From Anaerolineales bacterium (GTDB lineage Bacteria > Chloroflexota > Anaerolineae > Anaerolineales > UBA4823), in contig JAFGQI010000100.1 in NCBI GenBank assembly GCA_016935755.1, positions 1-57,472 of the forward strand: a stretch of 57,472 nt of DNA. The letters run 5' to 3'. Positions 27,339 through 36,620 of this stretch are shown piece by piece (the first letter of the stretch is position 1; every line of letters begins with the position of its first letter). The translations under genes were made by a program, and so were the position numbers. A model generated the notes under the pieces. The model saw nothing but the letters and a program-made list of their open reading frames with translations. It made no database searches and was not told the origin of the DNA.

Positions 27339-28911
27339 TTGGCGTGATCGCACCTGGTCCACGCTGGAACAACCCTGGGACCTGATCGTGATCGGCGGCG
27401 GCATCACCGGCGCGGGCATCCTGCGCGAAGCCAGGCGAGCCGGGCTGCGCGTGCTGCTGGTTGAGGCGGATGATTTTGGCTCAGGCACCTCCAGCCGCTC
27501 TTCTAAGCTGGTGCACGGCGGTTTCCGCTACCTGAAAAACGCCCAGATTCGATTAACTTTGCAGTCGGTGCGGGAAAGAGAACGCCTGCTCAAGGAAGGG
27601 CGCGGTCTGGTCAGCCCGTTGGGCATCCTGCTCGCCACCTTCAAGGGGGATGCCATCCCTGGCTGGGTGTTCGGCGCTGGTTTGATCCTCTATGATTTGC
27701 TGGCGCTCAAGTGGGGCCACCGGCCCTACGATGCCTATGATATGCGCGAACTCTGCGCCATTCTGACAGAAGAAGGCCTCAGCGGTGGATACCGCTACTT
27801 CGATGCACAAACCGATGACGCCCGCCTGGTGCTGCGCGTTATTGAGGAAGCTGTGCAGGACGGAGCGGTTGCCCTCAACTACGCCCGTGTATCTGTTCTG
27901 CTGCGACAGCGTTCGGGTCAGGTGTGCGGTGTGCAGATCCAGGATCAGACTCCCGATCATCCCAGCAGGACAGCGGAAGTGAAAGCCAGTATGGTAATTA
28001 ACGCCACCGGCGCCTGGGCGGATGATCTGCGCGGCCAGTTAGGCCAGCGCAGCCGCCTGCGGAAACTGCGCGGCAGCCACCTCATCATCCCAGCCGAAAG
28101 ACTGCCCTTGACGCGTTCGGTCAGTTTTTTGCACCCTCAGGATGGACGCCCGGTGTTTGCCTTTCCGTGGGAAGGGGTCACTCTGGTCGGCACTACGGAT
28201 GAGGATCACGAATTCCCTCTGGATATCGAACCAGCCATCAGCCCGGGGGAGGTGGAATACCTGCTTAAAGCTGTCCAAGTGACTTTCCCCGTCCAGGAGC
28301 TTGATCTGAAGGATATTCAGGGGACATTTTCTGGCGTACGCCCAGTAGTCAACACTGGCAAAGCCGATCCATCGAAAGAATCGCGCGAACATGTATTTTG
28401 GCTGGAGAAAGGCCTGCTGACCGTCACCGGAGGGAAGCTGACCACATTTCGCTTGATGGCGCATGACGCGCTAGAAAGAACCCGCAGCCACCTGCCCGGC
28501 AAGCCAGAGTTCGACCCCGACCAGCGCGTATTGGCTGAACCGCCTGACTTTACGTCCAGCATCGAGGGGTTGACCCCATCGGCGCGCCTGCGCCTGCTCG
28601 GGCGGCATGGGGCCAACGCGCCTCACCTCCTGGCTGCTGCCCAACCCGGGGAGTTAGAGCCGATCGGTAGGAGCTTTTCTCTCTGGGCTGAGCTGCGCTG
28701 GGCAGCCCGCTCGGAGGCTGTGGTGCATCTGGATGATCTCTTGCTGCGGCGCGTCCGTTTAGGACTGCTGCTTCCAGAAGGTGGGCTGCACCATCTTGCG
28801 GCTATACGCAGCATCGTTCAACCCGAATTGGGCTGGGATGACGCCCGTTGGGAACAAGAAGCTGCCAGCTATATCAGTCTCTGGAAGCAATGCTATTCTC
28901 TACCTGGATAG
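27325..28911 (+). CDS. glpD: FAD-dependent glycerol-3-phosphate dehydrogenase (GlpD/GlpA type)
   Basis: 528 residues. The FAD fold WDLIVIGGGITGAGILREA starts near residue 17 and is followed by the family block SGTSSRSSKLVHGGFRYL; RKLRGSHLIIP and GTTDEDHEF further on form the substrate pocket, and GGKLTTFRLMAHDAL the C-terminal FAD contact. It would oxidise sn-glycerol 3-phosphate to dihydroxyacetone phosphate, passing electrons to quinone or a partner flavoprotein. GAGGAGG precedes ATG 27325 and the gene overlaps its neighbour by 14 bp. Together they may form an AGPS-like/GlpD pair around DHAP. Confidence 0.92.
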   Translation: MWQNDWRDRTWSTLEQPWDLIVIGGGITGAGILREARRAGLRVLLVEADDFGSGTSSRSSKLVHGGFRYLKNAQIRLTLQSVRERERLLKEGRGLVSPLGILLATFKGDAIPGWVFGAGLILYDLLALKWGHRPYDAYDMRELCAILTEEGLSGGYRYFDAQTDDARLVLRVIEEAVQDGAVALNYARVSVLLRQRSGQVCGVQIQDQTPDHPSRTAEVKASMVINATGAWADDLRGQLGQRSRLRKLRGSHLIIPAERLPLTRSVSFLHPQDGRPVFAFPWEGVTLVGTTDEDHEFPLDIEPAISPGEVEYLLKAVQVTFPVQELDLKDIQGTFSGVRPVVNTGKADPSKESREHVFWLEKGLLTVTGGKLTTFRLMAHDALERTRSHLPGKPEFDPDQRVLAEPPDFTSSIEGLTPSARLRLLGRHGANAPHLLAAAQPGELEPIGRSFSLWAELRWAARSEAVVHLDDLLLRRVRLGLLLPEGGLHHLAAIRSIVQPELGWDDARWEQEAASYISLWKQCYSLPG

Positions 28912-29017
28912 ATTGCCTGTACAAATCAACCCTGGTGCAGCTGTTTTCTGAGATAAAATATCTTCCAATACCACAGGGATTCCATCAGCAGATTGAGTTT
29001 CAGGAGTCAAGATTAAT

Positions 29018-30601
29018 ATGACCACAGATTCTTCTAAAGACCTGATTTTAGCCATTGATAATGGCACCCAGAGCGTCAGGGCATTGATATTCGACCTGCA
29101 GGGCAATCTGCTGATTAAGTCCCGCGTACCCATCGAGCCATATTTCTCAACTGCACCTGGTCTGGCCGAGCAGCACCCCCAGGTCTTTTGGGATGCGCTG
29201 TGCCGGGCCTGTCAGGATTTATGGGCCAGGCTGGAGCAGGGTGAGCTGCCGGGGGTTAGCAAAGAACGCCTGGCTGGCGTAGCGCTTACCTCCCAACGCT
29301 CCACCATGATCAACCTGGATAAACAGGGACAGCCCCTGCGTCCCGCGATTGTCTGGCTGGATCAGCGCCGCACCGAGGGATTGACCCCGCTGGGAGGGCT
29401 GTGGGGGTTGGCTTTCCGCCTGTCTGGCATGACCCGCACAGTCGCCTACCTGCAGGCGGAGGCCGAAGCCAACTGGATTCAAAAGCACCAGCCGGAGATC
29501 TGGAACCAGACTCACAAATATCTGTTCCTCTCGGGTTATCTGACCTATCGACTGACCGGGCAGCTGATCGATTCGGTCGGCTGCCAGGTGGGCTATGTGC
29601 CCTTCGACTATAAAAACCTGCGCTGGTCAGGCCGCTTTGATTGGAAATGGCAGGCTGTCCCTGTGAATAAAAGCCTGCTGCCCGACCTGGTGCCTCCGGC
29701 AGGCATACTAGGCGAGATCACAAAGCAGGCTTCCGAAGAGACCGGCATCCCGGCAGGTTTGACCATGATCGCGGCAGCCTCTGACAAGGCCTGCGAAGTG
29801 GTCGGTTCCGGCTGCCTGGAGCCGCATATCGGCTGCTTGAGCTACGGCACTACTGCAACCATCAACACCACCCACCACAAATATATCGAGGTCATCCCGC
29901 TGATCCCACCCTATCCATCCGCAGTGCCTGGAGCATACAGCGTAGAAACGCAAATTTATCGCGGCTTTTGGATGGTGAGCTGGTTTAAGGAAGAGTTTGG
30001 GCAGCACGAGCAGCGTCTGGCGGAAGAACGCGGCGTCACGCCTGAAGTCCTGTTCGATGAGTTGGTCCAGGCTGTGCCACCAGGGTCACAAGGCCTGGTG
30101 CTGCAGCCCTATTGGTCCCCCGGGCTGAAAGTACCTGGCCCAGAGGCGCGCGGAGCAATTATCGGCTTTGGTGATGTCCATACTCGCGCCCACCTTTACC
30201 GCGCGATTTTGGAAGGCCTGGCTTACGCCCTGCGAGATGGCGCTGAACGCACCAGCAAGCGCAGCGGCGTACCCATCACCGAGCTGCGCGGCGTAGGCGG
30301 CGGCAGTCAGAGCAACGCGGCCATGCAGATCACAGCAGATATCTTCGGCTTGCCCACCTCCCGGATTCACGTATATGAGGCTTCCGGACTGGGCGCAGCT
30401 CTGGTCGCGGCGGTGGGGCTCGGTCTCCATCCGGATTTCCCTACGGCAATATCGTCCATGATCCGCCTGGGTGAAACCTTCAACCCCGATCCACAAGCGC
30501 ATGAGATTTATGAAGAACTATACAATAAAGTCTACATGAAAATGTACAATCAGTTGCGCCCGATGTACGAAGAGATCTACCAGATCACCCATAGAGAATA
30601 A
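29018..30601 (+). CDS. FGGY-family carbohydrate kinase
   Basis: 527-residue actin-fold sugar kinase. Phosphate 1 motif [16 protein letters not shown], the substrate-contact IVWLDQRR, the catalytic Asp in [15 protein letters not shown] and the adenosine motif [19 protein letters not shown] are all present. It is close to glycerol or xylulose kinases in layout but I cannot fix the substrate. CAGGAG stands upstream of ATG 29018; the 106-bp gap from the GlpD-type gene holds AT-rich sequence that could include a promoter. Its context with a GlpD-type enzyme favours glycerol or a related polyol. Confidence 0.88.
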   Translation: MTTDSSKDLILAIDNGTQSVRALIFDLQGNLLIKSRVPIEPYFSTAPGLAEQHPQVFWDALCRACQDLWARLEQGELPGVSKERLAGVALTSQRSTMINLDKQGQPLRPAIVWLDQRRTEGLTPLGGLWGLAFRLSGMTRTVAYLQAEAEANWIQKHQPEIWNQTHKYLFLSGYLTYRLTGQLIDSVGCQVGYVPFDYKNLRWSGRFDWKWQAVPVNKSLLPDLVPPAGILGEITKQASEETGIPAGLTMIAAASDKACEVVGSGCLEPHIGCLSYGTTATINTTHHKYIEVIPLIPPYPSAVPGAYSVETQIYRGFWMVSWFKEEFGQHEQRLAEERGVTPEVLFDELVQAVPPGSQGLVLQPYWSPGLKVPGPEARGAIIGFGDVHTRAHLYRAILEGLAYALRDGAERTSKRSGVPITELRGVGGGSQSNAAMQITADIFGLPTSRIHVYEASGLGAALVAAVGLGLHPDFPTAISSMIRLGETFNPDPQAHEIYEELYNKVYMKMYNQLRPMYEEIYQITHRE

Positions 30602-30613
30602 CAGGCGGCTGGC

Positions 30614-31282
30614 TCAGGATGGTTTCCCCAGCAGCTCGGCCAGCTTACCTACCTGGGACGCATGCACCAGGGCTATGATCTCATCCACCGCTTCCAGCAC
30701 CGTATCCCCATTCGGCACAATGAGCCGCCCCTTGCGAATCACCGCCGCAAAAACACACTGAGGAGGCAGCTTGATCTGCCTCAGCGCCTTACTGATCACC
30801 ACGGCCTCTGGATGCACCTTCTCCTCGACAATCGAATATTCCCCTTTACGCAGTTTCAAAAGGGTCATCATGTCCCCCAGGGACATCTCTTCGGCAATCA
30901 GCCGTGCCAGGATATCCGCCTGGTTCAAGGCAACATCAACGCCCATTTCATCAGTAAAGAGCCAGGCATTTTTGGGGTTATTGACGCGAGCGATAATGCG
31001 GGGAACATTGAACTCGAAACGCGCCAGGGTAGCAACCACCAGGTTGGTTTCATCTTCCCCGGTCACTGCAGCCAACACCTGGGCTTGCTCAATCCCAGCC
31101 TGTTCTAATACAACGGGAGAACTGCCATCGCCGGCAAACACCACCCCAACCGGCAATTCATCTTTCAACCGCTCCAATACACTGGCGCGATCCTCAATCA
31201 GGCGCACCTGGTGACCCTGCTCCAGCAGTTGTGATGACAATTGAGAACCGGTTTTTCCGCCACCTACAATGATAACAAACAT
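30614..31282 (-). CDS. RCK (TrkA-type) regulator of K+ conductance, second of two
   Basis: 222 residues: RCK-N Rossmann domain with MFVIIVGGGKTGSQLSSQLL and the acidic end of strand 2 RLIEDRA, followed by an RCK-C domain around 140-220. Such cytosolic proteins gate Trk/Ktr channels or related transporters in response to NAD(H), ATP or c-di-AMP. AAGGAGG at six bases decides ATG 31282. It starts one base after the upstream RCK gene. No TrkH/KtrB partner lies in the window. Confidence 0.9.
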   Translation of the reverse strand: MFVIIVGGGKTGSQLSSQLLEQGHQVRLIEDRASVLERLKDELPVGVVFAGDGSSPVVLEQAGIEQAQVLAAVTGEDETNLVVATLARFEFNVPRIIARVNNPKNAWLFTDEMGVDVALNQADILARLIAEEMSLGDMMTLLKLRKGEYSIVEEKVHPEAVVISKALRQIKLPPQCVFAAVIRKGRLIVPNGDTVLEAVDEIIALVHASQVGKLAELLGKPS

Positions 31283-31283
31283 G

Positions 31284-31943
31284 TTAACCTCCTTCATCCA
31301 ACCCAAGCAGCGCCTTGAAACGATCCATCGCCGAAGCTAATACAACCAGATGGATAATATCCTCCCGGTGGAATTCGGTGCCCAATAAAGGGATAAAAGC
31401 TCTTCCCTGACGTGTGATGGCAGTTACCACAATCTCGCCCGATACATTCAGGTTCTTAACCATGTGTCCTGCCAGGTTGGGCGGCGTCTCAATGGACAAA
31501 ATACACACCTCGCCATTCCCAAAGGTCATCACCGGATCGAGTTCGGCATAGGTGAGTAATTCCCGGATGCGTTCGGCGCCCCAGGTAGTCGATGAAATCG
31601 TTAAAAGCCCCAGACGGCGGTAGATTTCCGCCCGTCGCGGGTCATACAGCCGAGTAACCACGCGGGGAACATGAAATAAGTTGCGGGCGATACGCGCGGC
31701 CACAATATTGACATTATCCGTAGGGCTGGTCGCCGCAAATGCGTCCGCCTGTTCGATACCAGCCTGGATTAACACCCGGCGGTCGAACCCCACTCCTTTG
31801 ATCCGCAATCCCTTGAAGTCTGCCCCCAACCTGCTCAGGGCATTCGGGTCGTAATCGATCACAGCAACCTGATGCCCTTCATCAGACATCAGACGAGCAA
31901 GCTGTTCGCCTACCCGGCCGCAGCCCATGACAATAATTTTCAT
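31284..31943 (-). CDS. RCK (TrkA-type) regulator of K+ conductance, first of two
   Basis: 219 residues with MKIIVMGCGRVGEQLARLM as nucleotide-binding loop, VAVIDYDPNALSRL as strand 2, RIARNLFHVPRVVTRLYDP late in RCK-N, and RCK-C at about 135-215. The sequence is clearly diverged from its tandem partner, so a heteromeric ring is plausible. Its ATG overlaps the P-type ATPase stop by 4 bp, so it is translated with it. In mycobacteria the RCK pair CeoB/CeoC is likewise tandem and lies beside an APC-type permease. Confidence 0.9.
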   Translation of the reverse strand: MKIIVMGCGRVGEQLARLMSDEGHQVAVIDYDPNALSRLGADFKGLRIKGVGFDRRVLIQAGIEQADAFAATSPTDNVNIVAARIARNLFHVPRVVTRLYDPRRAEIYRRLGLLTISSTTWGAERIRELLTYAELDPVMTFGNGEVCILSIETPPNLAGHMVKNLNVSGEIVVTAITRQGRAFIPLLGTEFHREDIIHLVVLASAMDRFKALLGLDEGG

Positions 31944-34774
31944 AATCCTTTCTCCTTTTGCTGATGCCAGCGTACAAAAGCTTTTCTAAACCAATCCAGA
32001 CTATAGATCCCCAGCGGATAAAAAGCCAGTCCGATCCACAAGATGCCAGGAATAGATATATGATCGAATAAACGGACCAGGAAAGGCAGGTAAATGAGGG
32101 CAAGTAAGATGGCGAAACTGATCCCAATACCAGACAATAACAGCCGGTTGCTTGTCCAGCCCAGGCGCCTGCCCCGATTGCGCTCCGTGCGGCTGGCGAA
32201 AGCGTTGCCGACCTGCGCCATGACCACCCCGGCGTAGAAAATTGTCCGCGCGAGATCATAGCGTTGTTCTTGAGGCAGATGGATAGATAACACTGACGCG
32301 AACCCAGGCTGGAGCTGCCCAATCACCTGATCCCATCCATAGTATACATAGAAGAAGCCCAGGTAGCAAAGGATTGCTTCAATCAGTCCTAACCATAAGA
32401 AAGCCCGCGCCACCAGAGCCTGATCCACCAGCGGTGTGTTCCTTTTTCTCGGCGGCCGAGTCATGACATCCGGTTCGGGTTTCTCAGCCCCCAGTGCAAG
32501 AGCAGGAAATATGTCCGTGCCCAGGTCAATGGCCAGGATTTGTTTCACGTAAAGTGCGACTGGCACCAGAGCATTTGACATCGAAGTCACCAGGAAAGGC
32601 AGGATTTCAGGGACATTGCTGGAGAAGATATAGGTGATAAATTTCCGCAAGTTGTAATAGACCGCGCGCCCTTCCTCGATTGCATCGGTTATGGTGGCAA
32701 AGTTATCGTTGGTCAGGATGACATCGGCAGCCTCCCTGGCGACATCTGTGCCGGTGATCCCCATCACCACTCCGACATCTGCTTTTCGCAGGGCAGGTAC
32801 ATCGTTGACGCCATCGCCAGTCACGGCGACCACCTCGCCACGCGCCTGGTAGGCCGCCACCAGACGCAGTTTATGCTCCGGCGCCATGCGAGCATAAATT
32901 ACCTCCTGATCAAGGAGTTCAACCAGAGCATTATCATCCATCAGATCGAGTTCTGCACCGGTGATGATGGTGATTTTTGGAGAAGACAACATACCCACCC
33001 GGCGCGCCAATGATTCAGCCGTCAGACCATAATCGCCTGTAATCATGACGATGCGGATGCCCGCCTGCTGGCACACTTTTACTGCCTGCGCTACTTCGGG
33101 CCGAGGGGGATCCATCATCGCCATCAAACCCAAGAAGACCAGATCCTGTTCAATTCCTTGTGGTGTGTAAGGTCCTCTCCGGGGAGGCAGAAGGCGATAC
33201 CCGATGGCCAGCACCCTGAGCGCCTTTCTAGAAAATTCATCATTAACCCCCAAGATTTGGTCTCGCGTTTGTGAGTCTAAAGGATGCTGTTTGCCGTCAA
33301 TAGATACATGACTGCAAAGGTGAAGAACTTCATTCGGCGCCCCTTTTACGAAAGCGATCTGCTGCCGCAGATTGCCATCCAAAGCCTCATCCCCCCAAAG
33401 ATTTAGCGATAGGTGGGCAAGACCATGGATCGTGCTCATCCGCTTGCGCCGGGCATCGAATGGCAGCTCATGCTGCCGCGGATACGAACGGATGAGCACT
33501 GTTTCGTCGAGACCCAATTTATAGGATGCAACTTTCAGTGCTGCTTCTGTCTGATCACCCAGGCTTGTCCAATTCGGGTGCTCAAAGGAAGGAGGATTCA
33601 AACGGGCATTGTTGCATAGCAGAGCAGCTGTCAGGAGAGCTTGCAGATCCTTACCGGGGAGCGAACCAGATGCGGCAGGTGTGAATTCGCCAATCGGCTC
33701 ATACCCTCTACCAGACACATTTAGGAGCTGACCACCGACCCATATCTGCCTCACAATCAACTGATTTTGGGTTAACGTGCCGCTTTTATCCGTACAGATC
33801 AATGATACAGTTCCCAGGGTTTCCATAACGGACAGTTTTTTGACTAGAATGCCGTCCTGCGCCAAACGCTGTACAGCCATTGCAAGCGAGAGGGATACAG
33901 TTGCAGGCAGTCCCTCTGGCAGCGCTGCGACGACCACCCCCATTGCCAATATAAATGCTTCGGAAAGCGTAAGGTTCACATCTTGTATGCCGATCAAAAA
34001 AACCACCAGGCCTAACACAAGCGCTACCAACGAGATCTTACGTGTAATATGTATCAGTTCCTGCTGTAACGGGCTGGGCGGCTCTTTGACTGCCTGGGTC
34101 AGTCGCGCCAGGCTGCCAAACTGAGTCAGCATCCCGGTGGCAAATACTACAGCTTTTCCCGTTCCAGATACTACCGAAGTGCCCGCAAAAATCAGGTTAG
34201 GTCTTTCGATCAGGCTGATTCCCTCTCGAAAAGATGCGTCGGCGCTTCTCCGGGCTGGCATGGCCTCACCAGTCAAAGTGGCATTATTAATCCGCAGGCC
34301 ATATTCCTCGATGATTCGGGCATCAGCAGGAATATGATCTCCTTCTGCCAGAACCAGAACATCGCCAGGAACCATTTGTGAGGAGGGAACATGTATTTCC
34401 TGCCCCTCACGGATCAGTCTGGTGTAGGCGGGGAGCAGCTTACGCAGCAGAGCTGCGGCCTGTTCGGCGCGGTATTCTTGCCAGTAGGAAAAGCCCGCAT
34501 TGACCAGCACCACGATCCAGACCACCATTCCCAAGATGAAATCTCCTGCCACCCAGGAAAGGATCCCCGCACCCCACAACAGCAAAGCCATCGGATGAGT
34601 AAGGTGCGCGGCTATTTTTTCCCAGAGAGATGCAACCTGTTGTTCGGCGATTTCATTCAAGCCATACAGCAATTGTCGCGCTTCAACCTCGTCGGGAGGT
34701 AATCCTTGCGGCGAGGTCTCCAACGCGGCAAAAACATCTGCCACGCGCAGGCTGTATAAAGGTTCAGCGGGCAT
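31940..34774 (-). CDS. P2-type cation-transporting ATPase
   Basis: 944-residue P-type ATPase with ten expected helices. Actuator motif LTGEAMP (168-174), the M4 ion-binding PEGLP (286-290), the phosphorylation site as TDKSGTLTQN (Asp329, with Ser331 where nearly all members have Thr), KGAPNEVLHLC of the nucleotide domain, VTGDGVNDVPALRKADVGVVMG, and a C-terminal M5-M10 block. PEGLP groups it with Ca2+/Mn2+/Na+/H+-type P2 pumps, not with KdpB. Downstream RCK genes and an upstream KimA-like gene suggest a monovalent-cation or osmotic role. Ion specificity is open. Confidence 0.92.
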   Translation of the reverse strand: MPAEPLYSLRVADVFAALETSPQGLPPDEVEARQLLYGLNEIAEQQVASLWEKIAAHLTHPMALLLWGAGILSWVAGDFILGMVVWIVVLVNAGFSYWQEYRAEQAAALLRKLLPAYTRLIREGQEIHVPSSQMVPGDVLVLAEGDHIPADARIIEEYGLRINNATLTGEAMPARRSADASFREGISLIERPNLIFAGTSVVSGTGKAVVFATGMLTQFGSLARLTQAVKEPPSPLQQELIHITRKISLVALVLGLVVFLIGIQDVNLTLSEAFILAMGVVVAALPEGLPATVSLSLAMAVQRLAQDGILVKKLSVMETLGTVSLICTDKSGTLTQNQLIVRQIWVGGQLLNVSGRGYEPIGEFTPAASGSLPGKDLQALLTAALLCNNARLNPPSFEHPNWTSLGDQTEAALKVASYKLGLDETVLIRSYPRQHELPFDARRKRMSTIHGLAHLSLNLWGDEALDGNLRQQIAFVKGAPNEVLHLCSHVSIDGKQHPLDSQTRDQILGVNDEFSRKALRVLAIGYRLLPPRRGPYTPQGIEQDLVFLGLMAMMDPPRPEVAQAVKVCQQAGIRIVMITGDYGLTAESLARRVGMLSSPKITIITGAELDLMDDNALVELLDQEVIYARMAPEHKLRLVAAYQARGEVVAVTGDGVNDVPALRKADVGVVMGITGTDVAREAADVILTNDNFATITDAIEEGRAVYYNLRKFITYIFSSNVPEILPFLVTSMSNALVPVALYVKQILAIDLGTDIFPALALGAEKPEPDVMTRPPRKRNTPLVDQALVARAFLWLGLIEAILCYLGFFYVYYGWDQVIGQLQPGFASVLSIHLPQEQRYDLARTIFYAGVVMAQVGNAFASRTERNRGRRLGWTSNRLLLSGIGISFAILLALIYLPFLVRLFDHISIPGILWIGLAFYPLGIYSLDWFRKAFVRWHQQKEKGL

Positions 34775-34798
34775 AATCTTACTGAATCTCGAGGGAAT

Positions 34799-36607
34799 TC
34801 ACTCCTCGACAGGAGATGTCTCCTTTGGTCTACCCCCCAATCGGGGCATTCCATCCAGAAAAGGCGTTAGCAGCGAAGGCGCATCCGGATGATCCACATG
34901 CAGAGCATGGTCGTAATCTCCCGCTGGCACAGGTTGCTCATATCTCATGGGGCGGCGGACTCCAAACAGCTCGAAGAAGCGAGTCATCACCACTAGCAGG
35001 TGAAAGCGATATTCCTGCATTTTTAAAGACTGCCACTCAACAATCGAAGCCATAGCTCCTTGTACTTTAGCTTTCTCTCGTACGATACGATGGATTTGAT
35101 TCGGTTCGCGATGACCAAGCGGAGAGATTAGCATCGCATGAGCGGCAAGCGCCAACAGACTGAAGGAGATCAATGCTACCCAGCCTCCTTCATGCCATTT
35201 CCCAACAATTTGACCCAAGAATACGGAAATCGATAGAAGGATTGAGAAAGTTGCTCCTGCAGCGCCCCATAAGCGGGCTCTCCCCGTGTAATTTTTGAGC
35301 ACATGTTGTCGTACTGCCAGCCCCATCGCTGTGATGGGCATGAAAACACCTACTCCATAGAAGGGTACGGCAACAGTGGTTTGCCCACGTACAAGCAACA
35401 TAATCAAAACAGCCAGACCGAATGAAATTGTCACCGAGCGGGTGAATGTGCCGCGCGGGTCACGGTAGACTATTATTTCAGGAATTTCGCCAATTGCTAC
35501 ATCACGCCACTCAGTAGCCTGGGCATCTTGCAGGGCTGTCATGGAAGCAGCAGCGAGCATGACCACTGCCAGTAGCTGATAAAACCAGAAAAGCAGGACG
35601 CCTCCAGGGATTTGGGTAAAACCAATGAAAGCCAGGTTACCCACCAGCGTCCGTCCTAATGTTCCATCAAAGACATCGAAACGGATAGAAAAAAAGGTCA
35701 GAAAAAGGGTTGTTAATCCGCCATAAAACAGGAAGGAAGTCTGCACAAATCGCCCAATCCCTGATTTACCGCTATAAAAGCTCCATATCCCATTCAGGCG
35801 GGGGAAATGCATCTTTCCCCATTTCACAATGCCTGCATCTTCGTTCTTCATAAATTGGATACCATTAGATACTGCCTCTAACCCGGTGAGGGCAACCATG
35901 CCTTTCATCGAAGCAGTCAGCATGTGTAAAATGGCCTGCCCGATTGAGATAGTTTTGGGAATCTCTGTCGCGGGCACCGGAGGCACCCCCTTATAATGAG
36001 CAATAAGAAGACCAACCCCCATCAGAAGAGTAAGCATTAGAAAACTAGCTATCAAAGCAAAAACCACCTTGGCTGATTCGCCTCGTCCGCGAATGGTCAG
36101 ATACCAGGTTCCGGTAGCCAACATTGCTCCAAGAAGGAAATGATATAACCAGTTTTTCCCGTATAAGCCAAGAATAGAAAGCAGTTGGTCTCCACCCGAT
36201 AGTGCTGAGACAACGATTGTAAGTATATAATCTTGGATGAGAGTTACAGCAACTATTAAACTAATTGTTGGCCAGAGATAGCGCATGGAGGCAGTATATG
36301 AACCACCACCCTCATTGAAAGGGCCTAATGAAAACATGTATAATGAACCAAACACCAGGTTGGCAAGAGCAATAACAATTACCGCAAGATAGGCATAATT
36401 CTGCAATCCATAGGGATGGAGAGCACTCATCAATTCACCCGTAGCATAATAATAAGATGTAAAGTAATCTACACCAAACAGCGCCACGGCTGCCAATAGA
36501 CCAATCTGTCCAGCACCATGAACATGGGCATCTTCATCTCTTTGTTTTGGAGAAACCTTGACCGAGAAGTAAACAATTACAATGATAAGCAAAACCGAGA
36601 TCCACAT
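34799..36607 (-). CDS. APC-superfamily transporter resembling KimA/KUP potassium importers
   Basis: 602 residues with about twelve hydrophobic helices to residue 490 and a soluble C-terminal tail of about 100 residues. The helix-1 break FGVDYFTSYYYATGEL and FNEGGGSYTASMRYL are typical of APC-fold carriers, and the length with a cytosolic tail matches B. subtilis KimA, a K+/H+ symporter. An amino-acid permease is the alternative. RCK genes downstream in the same transcript favour potassium. AAGGGAA serves ATG 36607, 13 bp after the preceding gene. Confidence 0.78.
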   Translation of the reverse strand: MWISVLLIIVIVYFSVKVSPKQRDEDAHVHGAGQIGLLAAVALFGVDYFTSYYYATGELMSALHPYGLQNYAYLAVIVIALANLVFGSLYMFSLGPFNEGGGSYTASMRYLWPTISLIVAVTLIQDYILTIVVSALSGGDQLLSILGLYGKNWLYHFLLGAMLATGTWYLTIRGRGESAKVVFALIASFLMLTLLMGVGLLIAHYKGVPPVPATEIPKTISIGQAILHMLTASMKGMVALTGLEAVSNGIQFMKNEDAGIVKWGKMHFPRLNGIWSFYSGKSGIGRFVQTSFLFYGGLTTLFLTFFSIRFDVFDGTLGRTLVGNLAFIGFTQIPGGVLLFWFYQLLAVVMLAAASMTALQDAQATEWRDVAIGEIPEIIVYRDPRGTFTRSVTISFGLAVLIMLLVRGQTTVAVPFYGVGVFMPITAMGLAVRQHVLKNYTGRARLWGAAGATFSILLSISVFLGQIVGKWHEGGWVALISFSLLALAAHAMLISPLGHREPNQIHRIVREKAKVQGAMASIVEWQSLKMQEYRFHLLVVMTRFFELFGVRRPMRYEQPVPAGDYDHALHVDHPDAPSLLTPFLDGMPRLGGRPKETSPVEE

Positions 36608-36620
36608 ATTATTCCCTTAA

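Noticed and set aside
32541-32556. TGTTTCACGT left half of parS inside the P-type ATPase gene
   Set aside because: The right half does not match (12 of 16 at best), it is coding sequence and 30 kb from parAB.
31940-34774. P-type ATPase as KdpB
   Set aside because: It has PEGLP in M4 and P2 organisation, is about 250 residues longer than KdpB and lacks kdpA/kdpC neighbours.
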